7,536 nucleotides of DNA, taken from the NCBI GenBank assembly GCA_903885885.1, contig CAISKJ010001158.1, forward strand, positions 1 to 7,536. The letters run 5' to 3'. Origin of the DNA: an uncultured delta proteobacterium (lineage in GTDB: Bacteria > Myxococcota_A > Polyangia > Polyangiales > Ga0077539). How positions within the stretch are numbered: the first letter of the stretch is position 1; the number at the start of each line of letters is the position of its first letter. The notes under the pieces were generated by a model. It ran no database searches, was not told where the DNA came from, and saw only the letters and a program-made list of their open reading frames with translations. This document shows, in pieces, positions 1 through 6,100 of the stretch. The translations under genes were made by a program, and so were the position numbers.

Positions 1-701
1 AGCACGACGTACGGGGGGATCGCTTGGACGCGCGCGCGCCCCATCGCGGCGAGCGCGACGGCGAGCGCGACGGCGGCGAGCATCGGCGCGAGCGCCACGC
101 GCGCGCCGTAGAACACGGCGATCACCACGATGGCGCCGAGGTCGTCGAAGATGGCGAGCGCGGTGAGAAACACGAGGAGCGACGGGGGCACGCGGCCCTT
201 CACGAACCCGATGACGCCGAGCGAGAACGCGATGTCGGTGGCCATCGGGATGCCCCAACCGCGCGCCGTCGCACCGTGGCCGGCGACGAGGAGGTAGACG
301 CCCGCGGGCGCGAGCATCCCGCCGAGCGCGGCGAGGAGCGGGAGCGCGGCGCGCGCGGGCGTGCGCAGCTCACCCGTGGAGAGCTCGCGGCGGATCTCCA
401 TCCCCGCCACGAGGAAGAAGAGGGTCATGAGCAGGTCGTTGATCCAGTGGCGCAGAGGCCACGTGACCAGGTGGGCGCCCACGCGCGCCCCGACCGGCGT
501 CTCGATAAGATGAACGTACCACCCTTCAATGGGACTGTTGGCGCATGCGAGCGCCGCGGCGGCGGCGGCCATGAGCAGCGCCCCGCTGGCCGCCTCGGTG
601 CGCAGGAAGCGCTGCACCGGCGCGGCCATGCGAAAGAGCACGCGCCCGACGGTGAGCGGGCGCTTCGCGGGGGGTGTCTCGGGCGGGGTTGCGTCGGCCA
701 T
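1..701 (-). CDS. nhaA: Na+/H+ antiporter NhaA (C-terminus cut by window edge)
   Basis: This is an inner-membrane secondary transporter that exchanges cytoplasmic Na+ (or Li+) for external protons, giving pH and sodium homeostasis. The 233 visible residues align throughout with E. coli NhaA as I know it. They contain FFLVAGMEIRREL (about 95-107; E102 and R104 sit where E. coli has E78 and K80), WGIPMATDIAFSLG (149-162) and FLTALAIFDDLGAI (178-191). D156, D186 and D187 correspond to E. coli D133, D163 and D164, the last two being the ion-binding pair, so the visible part looks functional. The partner lysine (K300 in E. coli) lies outside the window. E. coli NhaA has 388 residues, so roughly the last 40% is missing here. 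The ATG at 701-699 is chosen because an in-frame TAG at 719-717 closes the frame six codons upstream with no other start between. It gives an N-terminal extension of about 23 mostly polar residues compared with E. coli. No clear Shine-Dalgarno precedes it. It lies 50 bp after the ATP-grasp gene on the same strand, so co-transcription is possible. Confidence 0.96.
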   Translation of the reverse strand, partial: MADATPPETPPAKRPLTVGRVLFRMAAPVQRFLRTEAASGALLMAAAAAALACANSPIEGWYVHLIETPVGARVGAHLVTWPLRHWINDLLMTLFFLVAGMEIRRELSTGELRTPARAALPLLAALGGMLAPAGVYLLVAGHGATARGWGIPMATDIAFSLGVIGFVKGRVPPSLLVFLTALAIFDDLGAIVVIAVFYGARVALAPMLAAVALAVALAAMGRARVQAIPPYVV

Positions 702-751
702 GACGAGCGCGCGAGGCTACGTCATCTTCGCGAGGCGGCGCCGCGCGGACG

Positions 752-1717
752 TCACGCGGGGCGGGGCGCGAGCGCGCGGCGGATCCAGCGCGCGACCTCG
801 CGCATGCCGTCGAGGCCCAACGCGCGGCCGAGGGCGGCGTTGTAGTTGGTGTTGGCGTTGATGTCGTAGGTGAAGCGCTGCCCGTCGGCGTCTTCGAGGA
901 ACTCGATGCCCGCGAGGTCGAGGCCCTCGGCCTGGCAGAGCGCTTCGAAGCGCTCGACGAGCGGGTCGTCGGCCGTGAGGGGCGACGGCGAGAAGGTGGC
1001 GGCGCCGTCGGCCGGGCACACGTCGGGCTGCTTCTTCTCGGCCTGGCAGAAGTCCGACGGGCAGAGTTCGAAGCCGCCCACCGTGGAGCTGCGCATCGCG
1101 AAGAGGAACTTGCCCCCCACGAGCTCGACGCGGGTGATGAAGGGCTCCGCGGGGCGAATGTACTGCTGCACCACGACCTGCCCGTTGGGGTCGGGGTCGA
1201 AGCCTCCGGCGTCGAGGTGCGCGTCGAGCTCGTCGGCGTTGTTGAAGAGCGCGATGCCGAGGCCCTTGCCGCCCTGGTTGTGCTTCACGAGAAAGGGCGT
1301 CTCGAAGGTGCGGCCCGCGCGCGCGACGGCCTCGCGCCCCACGGCCAGGAGCGTGCGCGGCGTGCGGATGCCGTGGCGCCGGAGCACGAGGTCTTGCTGC
1401 AGCTTGCTCACTTCGAAGCCGAAGGAGCGCGTGCCGTTGATGACCCGGCGCCCCCACGCGTCGAGCCAGGCGAGCGTCTCGCGCATGGTGGCGACGGCGT
1501 TGCCGTGGCCGCGGGTGTGGGCCGACGGGCTCATGCGGTTCCACCACAGGCCGTCGGGGGGAGGCTGTGCGGGGTCGAGCGTGCCGTCGCCCACCGCGTA
1601 GGGAACGGCGCGGAAGCCCTCGGCCTCGAGGCCCGCGATCACGGGCGGGAGCCAGTCAGGGTTCTCATAGAGAAGGTGAACCGTGTCGCCCTGGGCGTGG
1701 CGGTCTTCGTGCGGCAT
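752..1717 (-). CDS. RimK-like ATP-grasp ligase, substrate unknown
   Basis: This is a 321-residue cytoplasmic enzyme with an ATP-grasp fold. The family joins a carboxylate, activated as acyl-phosphate, to an amine or thiol nucleophile. In order, I see an N-terminal pre-ATP-grasp domain beginning HLLYENPDW (14-22), the segment NRMSPSAHTRGH (60-71), and a SKLQQDL..GIRTPRT stretch (104-122) typical of the entry to the ATP-grasp core. The glycine-rich ATP loop is LVKHNQGGKGLG (143-154), with K145 as the likely phosphate contact. The hinge is QQYIRP (184-189). The metal site is GIEFLEDADG..FTYDINANTNYN (270-293), where E272, D285 and N287 are the likely Mg2+ ligands. C219, C224 and C234 cluster in a loop inside the core. 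The last strand and metal motif argue for the RimK/glutathione synthetase group rather than D-Ala-D-Ala ligase, but the substrate cannot be read from sequence. The ATG at 1717 is the first start in frame before the conserved N-terminal strand, and it lacks a clear Shine-Dalgarno. The gene starts 55 bp after the lipoprotein gene and ends 50 bp before nhaA. Confidence 0.9.
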   Translation of the reverse strand: MPHEDRHAQGDTVHLLYENPDWLPPVIAGLEAEGFRAVPYAVGDGTLDPAQPPPDGLWWNRMSPSAHTRGHGNAVATMRETLAWLDAWGRRVINGTRSFGFEVSKLQQDLVLRRHGIRTPRTLLAVGREAVARAGRTFETPFLVKHNQGGKGLGIALFNNADELDAHLDAGGFDPDPNGQVVVQQYIRPAEPFITRVELVGGKFLFAMRSSTVGGFELCPSDFCQAEKKQPDVCPADGAATFSPSPLTADDPLVERFEALCQAEGLDLAGIEFLEDADGQRFTYDINANTNYNAALGRALGLDGMREVARWIRRALAPRPA

Positions 1718-1772
1718 CTGTGTGGCTTTGCGTGTCGGAAGAGAGAGTTGGGAGTGACCTGCGCGGGGGCGC

Positions 1773-2960
1773 TCAGCGGGGCGCGATTTCGAGGACGCGG
1801 TTGCCGACGGCGTCGGTGAGGTAGAGCCACCCGCGCGCGTCGACGGCGATGCCCATGAGCGCGCCGGGTTGTACCTCGGACGACAGGTCGAGCCAGTCGA
1901 TGCGTCGGCCCGTGCGGTCGAAGGCGACGACGCGCGACGTCTCGTTGTCGGTGACGTAGAAGGTGTCGCCCACGAGCGCGAGGCCCGAGGGCTTGCGGAG
2001 CTCGTTGGCGGCGCCGTCGATGAAGGTCTCGAGGGTGCCCCCGCCCATCATGCGCTGCTGCGAGCCGTCGTAGTTGGGCAGGATGCGCGAGCCCATCTCG
2101 GCCGTGGAGGGGTCGAACATCGCGACGCGGTTCGCCCCGGGCTCGGACACGTAGAGCCGCCCCTGCGTGGCGTCGAAGACCGCGTGCGCCGACACGTTCG
2201 GGGTGTAGGTGAGCATCCCGTTGGCGTAGCGCCGCACGTTGGCCGAGCGGTGGTCGGTGCCGCTGCGCTCGTGGGGCGTCTGGAAGTCGTAGCGCGTGAG
2301 GCACCGATGCGCGCCATCGACGACCCAGTAGACGTTGTCGGCCTCCCACGCGATGCCCACCGCGTTGGGGCTGTTGTGCAGCATGTCGATGTGCGAGTCG
2401 TCGCCCGAGTCGAAGAGGTCGTAGTTCGAGTCCCACAGGGTGGGGCCCATGAAGTCGGGCGGCGCGCCGCGCTCGGTGACGTCGTCGGTCTCTTGCGACG
2501 TGGCGAAGATGCCCGGCGCGCCGAACGCGAGCGCCGACGGGTGCGCCATGAAGTGCGTGTTGCCCTGGCCCACGTTGCGCACCGAGTCGCGGTCGGGGGT
2601 GCCCGCGTTGCGCACGATGGTGATCGAGCTGCTCCCGTTGTTGAGGATCCACAGCTGCTCGGGGGCCTCGGGGTTGAACGCGAGGTCGCGCGGGCGATCG
2701 AGCTCGTCGGCGTCGCTCGCGACGACGGTGACGCGCACCGCCGCGGGCGTGTGCATCCCGTTGCCGAGCACGGGGATGGTCGTGGGCGCGGCGGGCGCGT
2801 CGGGCGTGACGGGCGCGTCGGAGACCGCGCCGTCGGCGGTGACGGAGCCGTCGGCAGCGGGGGCCGCAGGGGTCGCGCTGCCCGCGTCGCTGCAGCCGAG
2901 CGAGGCCGCGAAGCACGAGGCAGCCAGAAGGGCGCCGACCGAGAGGGGAGTGCGTTGCAT
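1773..2960 (-). CDS. Secreted lipoprotein with NHL-type beta-propeller
   Basis: This is a 395-residue exported protein of unknown function. The N-terminus is a signal peptide: R3, then a hydrophobic stretch 6-21, then SLGC with C23 as the probable lipidated cysteine. The lipobox is not canonical; C16 in AASC is an alternative. Residues 24-62 are an Ala/Pro/Asp/Thr-rich linker that probably holds the domain off the membrane. Six propeller blades follow, each with a pattern like 'P..lAf.....lyv.d....rv..fd', near 87-116, 138-158, 196-226, 257-283, 321-352 and 366-394. The last two (PSGLALVGDTFYVTDNETSR and GIAVDARGWLYLTDAVGNRV) are textbook NHL repeats. An Asp/His-rich insertion (FMGPTLW..DSGDDSHIDMLHN, about 170-196) lies between blades. 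Such propellers bind proteins or ligands or, less often, act as lactonases; nothing here decides between these. The ATG at 2960 is supported by a GAGGT Shine-Dalgarno at 2975-2971, ten bases upstream, and by the signal peptide directly after the start. It is probably the first gene of a unit with the ATP-grasp gene 55 bp downstream. Confidence 0.85.
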   Translation of the reverse strand: MQRTPLSVGALLAASCFAASLGCSDAGSATPAAPAADGSVTADGAVSDAPVTPDAPAAPTTIPVLGNGMHTPAAVRVTVVASDADELDRPRDLAFNPEAPEQLWILNNGSSSITIVRNAGTPDRDSVRNVGQGNTHFMAHPSALAFGAPGIFATSQETDDVTERGAPPDFMGPTLWDSNYDLFDSGDDSHIDMLHNSPNAVGIAWEADNVYWVVDGAHRCLTRYDFQTPHERSGTDHRSANVRRYANGMLTYTPNVSAHAVFDATQGRLYVSEPGANRVAMFDPSTAEMGSRILPNYDGSQQRMMGGGTLETFIDGAANELRKPSGLALVGDTFYVTDNETSRVVAFDRTGRRIDWLDLSSEVQPGALMGIAVDARGWLYLTDAVGNRVLEIAPR

Positions 2961-3013
2961 GGGGGCGTTGACCTCGACGAAGGGTGAAGCGGGGCGCTCG
3001 ATGCGTGGATCAA

Positions 3014-3045
3014 TTGTGCGCGGGGCGCAAGGGGCGTGCGCACAA
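3014..3045. repeat. Perfect 8-bp inverted repeat upstream of the lipoprotein gene
   Basis: TTGTGCGC at 3014-3021 is repeated in inverted form as GCGCACAA at 3038-3045, with a 16-base spacer. The right arm overlaps a perfect 8-bp palindrome, GTGCGCAC, at 3036-3043. It lies 54-85 bp upstream of the lipoprotein start, where an operator or a 5' leader hairpin would be expected. Nothing in the window identifies a cognate regulator. Such repeats also arise by chance in DNA this GC-rich, so function is inferred only from position and symmetry. Confidence 0.45.
3027..3041 (-). promoter_or_regulatory. Candidate sigma-54-type promoter for the lipoprotein gene
   Basis: Read on the minus strand, this 15-mer is GCGCACGCCCCTTGC. 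Against the sigma-54 consensus TGGCACG-N4-TTGC it matches 9 of 11 defined positions with correct spacing. The -12 GC is intact, but the nearly invariant -24 GG is CG, which is a serious weakness. Transcription would start near 3015, leaving a leader of about 55 bases before the ATG at 2960. No convincing sigma-70-type -35/-10 pair was found in the same region: a GTGACA at 3060-3055 has no -10 partner at a suitable distance. The site lies within the inverted repeat at 3014-3045. This is a tentative call. Confidence 0.25.
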
Positions 3046-3099
3046 CGCGCATTTTGTCACAGTGGCCCAGGCGCGCGACGACGGCTCATCGGCCGCCGA

Positions 3100-3124
3100 G
3101 CGCACGAGGTTTTTTCGTGTGCGC
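3100..3124. repeat. Inverted repeat after the kinase-TPR gene, possible weak terminator stem
   Basis: The arms GCGCAC (3100-3105) and GTGCGC (3119-3124) flank a 13-base loop that contains six consecutive T on the plus strand. An alternative fold pairs GCGC and ACGA with their complements, giving about 8 bp with a 2-base bulge and a 7-base loop. It starts 58 bases after the stop codon of the kinase-TPR gene. The homopolymer lies in the loop and would be A-rich in that gene's transcript, and no U-run follows the stem, so it does not meet the standard rho-independent terminator pattern. It could still block 3' exonuclease digestion of the transcript or serve as a binding site. Confidence 0.35.
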
Positions 3125-3182
3125 GTTGGAGGGTGCGTCCCGTGAGATGACCGGAGGGAGTCGTTGGGAGGCGGAGCGGAGG

Positions 3183-6100
3183 CTACTTCTTGTCGCCGAC
3201 GATCATGGCGATGCCGAGGCGCTGGCGCAGGCGGAAGTAGTCTTCGCTGGTGGCGTAGAGGCGCAGCTCGCGGATGCGGTCGGCCTGGGGGACGGCCGAC
3301 TGGTCTTCGGGCATCGCGCGGATGACCGCGATGGACATCGAGAGGTCGTTCGAGAGGAGGAAGCCCGCGCGGTCGGCCGTGAGGTCGACGCCGAGCATCC
3401 AGCGCTTGAGGTCGAGCGAGGTGTCGGCCTGCACGAGCTTCGAGACCAGCGAGGTGAGCACGTCGAGGGCGTTGCCGGTGATCACCTGCTTGATGACCAC
3501 CACGTTCTCGCCGACGGGGCCCGCGAGGTCGGCGCTCACCGGGAACGACGGCTGCACCGCGCGGATGGCCGCGAAGAGCCACGCGCGGAGCCCCGTGCCC
3601 GTGGGCACGATCTGCCGCACCTGGTGGCCCGCGCGGAAGTACGACAGCCGCATGCCCGCGAGGAAGGCGAGGGCCTTGGCGGGGCCGCCCGCGAGCGCCG
3701 TCTTGCCGAGGAAGAGCGACGGCGGCGCGGTGGAGGCGAAGTTGAGCCCCGAGTCTTGCGCGGGGACCACGTGCACCGCGGGGGTCGGCAGCCCGAGCAC
3801 GCCCGCGGCGTAGTGGACGGTCTGCGCCATCTCGCCGTCGTCGGTCGACGGCTCGATGCGGTTGGCGGCGGTGAGCCCGAAGTCCGAGCCCGGCACCGCG
3901 CGCGCCTTGAGCACCGCGGGGGTGATCACGGCGAAGAGCGAGGTGATGAGCGAGTCTTGCCAGGCGTGCACGAGGTCGCGCGCCCAGCGCTCGTCGTTGA
4001 GCTTCTCCTGCGCGTTGGCGGGGCGGTCGGTGCGAAACTTCTTGTAGAAGTTCTCCTCCTCGGGGACGGCGCCCTTCACGCTCACGAGGGCCTGGCACAT
4101 GCACCACGCCTCGTCGGGCTTGCGCGTCTCCGTGTACACCTTGCGGAGCGCGTGGAGCGACTCGACGCGCAGCGGGTTCTTCGCCAGGAGCGAGCGGTGC
4201 GTCGACACGGCGCGGTCGAAGTAGCGCTTCGTGTCGGCGAGGTAGAGCTCCGCGAGGCGGTCGGCGTAGTCGGCCTCGCCGGGCGCGATCTCCATGGCCT
4301 TCTCGTACTCGGCCACGGCCTCGGCGGGCTGGTTGAGCTTGCGCTTGTCCTCGTAGAGCCCCGCGAGCAGCGCGTGGATACGCGCGCGAGCGCCCTTCGG
4401 GGCCCCGTCGGTCATCTTGCCGAGCACCTTGCGGTAGCTCTTCTCGAGGCCCTGCCAGTCGCCCTTCGCCCCGCGCAGCGCCGCGATGCCCGCGAGCGCC
4501 TTCTCGAGCGACGGGTCGTGCTCGAGCGCCGACTCGTAGTAGTCGACGGCCTCGTCGACGCGCCCGAGGTGCACGTCGCAGAGCTGCGCCGCGGTGAGGT
4601 AGTACTTGCCCAGCTGCGCGCGATCCTGGAGGAGGTCGGCGAGGCGCAGCACCACCTCGACGAGGCGGCCCCAGTCTTTCTCGTCGGAGTAGAGCTGCAT
4701 GAGCCGCGTGAGGAGCTTGCGGTCGTCGGGCTTGATCTCGAGCGCCGCGGAGTACGCCTTGGCGGCCTTGGCCTTCTCGCCGAGCTTCGTCGCGTGGAGC
4801 TCGCCGAGCTCGAGGTGGCCCTCGAAGCGGTCCTCCTCGTTGGTGGCCAGCTCCACGCGCTTGCGCTTGAGCTTCACCACCTCGTCCCACCGGCCCTCTT
4901 CGCCGTAGAGGCTCGCGGCCAGGTCGATCACCCTCACGCTCTGCGGGTCGAGCTCGTGCGCCTCGACGGCAGCCTTGAGCCCGTCGGCCCCCTTGCCGTG
5001 GCTCTTGAGCGCGCTGGCCAGTTCGAAGAGCGCCGCGACCTTCACGTCGCGGTCGAGGTCCTTGCCGTGGGCGCGCAGCACGTCGTTGTACACGTCGACG
5101 GCCTCGGCCCACGCGCCCGCCTCCCACGCCGCGTGCGCCACCGCGAGGAGCACCTCACGGTCGTCGGGCGCGATCTCTCGCGCCGTGCGGAAGGCCGCGA
5201 GCGCCTGCGCCCCGTCGCCCGAGCGCGCGAGCGCCTGGCCATACTTGAGCGCGAGCCCGAGGCCCTCGGGGCGACCGAGCTCCTTCGCGCGGCCCGCGCG
5301 GCCCGCGAGGAGCTTCGCCGCGTCGGCCCACTTCTCGTCTTCGAACGCCAGCTCGCCGAGCAGCGCCGCCGCGTCGTCGTTGCTCGCGTCGAGGAGCTGG
5401 GCCTTCTCGGCCGCGTCGCGGGCCTTGTCCTTGTCCTTCACCCGGTCGCGGTAGATGCGCGCCACCTGGGCCCAGAGCGAAGCCCGCTGGTTGCTCCCCT
5501 CGGCCGCCTCGATCTCGCGCTGCAGCAGCTCGATCGCGCCCGCCGCGTCGCCGCGCGCCGCGTAGAGCTCCCGCAGCCGCGAGGTCGCCGCGCCCGAGTC
5601 GGGGTCGGCGTCGAGGCACTGCTTGTAGCGCTCGATGGCCGCGTCGCGGTCGCCCTTGTCTTCGAGCACCTTGGCCAGCTTGAGGAGCACCTCGAGCTTC
5701 TCGCCAGACGTCTTGGCCGACTGGGCGAGCTTGTCGTACGCGTCGGTGGCCGCGCGCGTGTCGCCCTTGAGGGCCGCGATGCGCGCGAGCGCCTCGAGCG
5801 CGATGCCGTTGCTCGCGTCGATCTCGAGCACGCGCTCGAAGCACTTCTGCGAGCGGTCGACGGCGCCGATGGGGTCGAGCAGCACGCGGCCCGCCGACAC
5901 GAGGATCTCGGCCTTCTTCACCGCGTCGTCGACGAGCGTCGCGTGGCGCTCGAGGAGGGCGGCGAGCTCGTCCCACCGGCCGAGCACGCGGTAGAGGCGC
6001 CCGAGGCCGCGGAGGCCCGGGTCGTTCGCGGGGTCGAGGCGCACGGCCTCTTCGAAGGCCGCCGCGGCGCGGGCGTGATCGACGAACTCCTCTTCGAGCA

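Noticed and set aside
729..751. GC-rich hairpin between the ATP-grasp and nhaA genes as a terminator
   Set aside because: The stem (CGCG and GGC with their complements) is short and interrupted, no T-run follows on the minus strand, and any GC-rich stretch here would give similar pairing.
24..845. Long plus-strand open frame opposite nhaA
   Set aside because: It is extremely Arg/Gly/His/Glu-rich with no domain pattern and lies antisense to an unmistakable NhaA. It is a GC-rich shadow frame.
717..1547. Alternative minus-strand frames over the ATP-grasp gene and into the propeller gene (717-1547, 1639-2916)
   Set aside because: They are Arg/His-rich out-of-frame translations. ATP-grasp and NHL motifs are continuous in the chosen frames.
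752..1717. Part of a graspetide (RiPP) cluster, with the ATP-grasp enzyme as macrocyclase
   Set aside because: No short precursor gene with core repeats is seen on either strand near it, and the protein's motifs and neighbours do not match known graspetide loci. The large adjacent genes are a propeller lipoprotein and NhaA.
1718..1772. Promoter or regulatory RNA in the 55-bp gap before the ATP-grasp gene
   Set aside because: No -35/-10 pair, sigma-54 pattern or stable stem stands out. Co-transcription from upstream is the simpler reading.
1869..2987. 372-codon plus-strand open frame opposite the propeller gene
   Set aside because: It is low-complexity Val/Arg/Gly/Ala sequence, the typical antisense reflection of a GC3-rich gene. 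The opposite strand has a signal peptide, a Shine-Dalgarno and NHL repeats.
3186..3978. An active metalloprotease at the end of the kinase-TPR protein
   Set aside because: There is no HExxH anywhere in this domain. The equivalent site reads MRLSY, so catalysis by the M48 mechanism is not expected.
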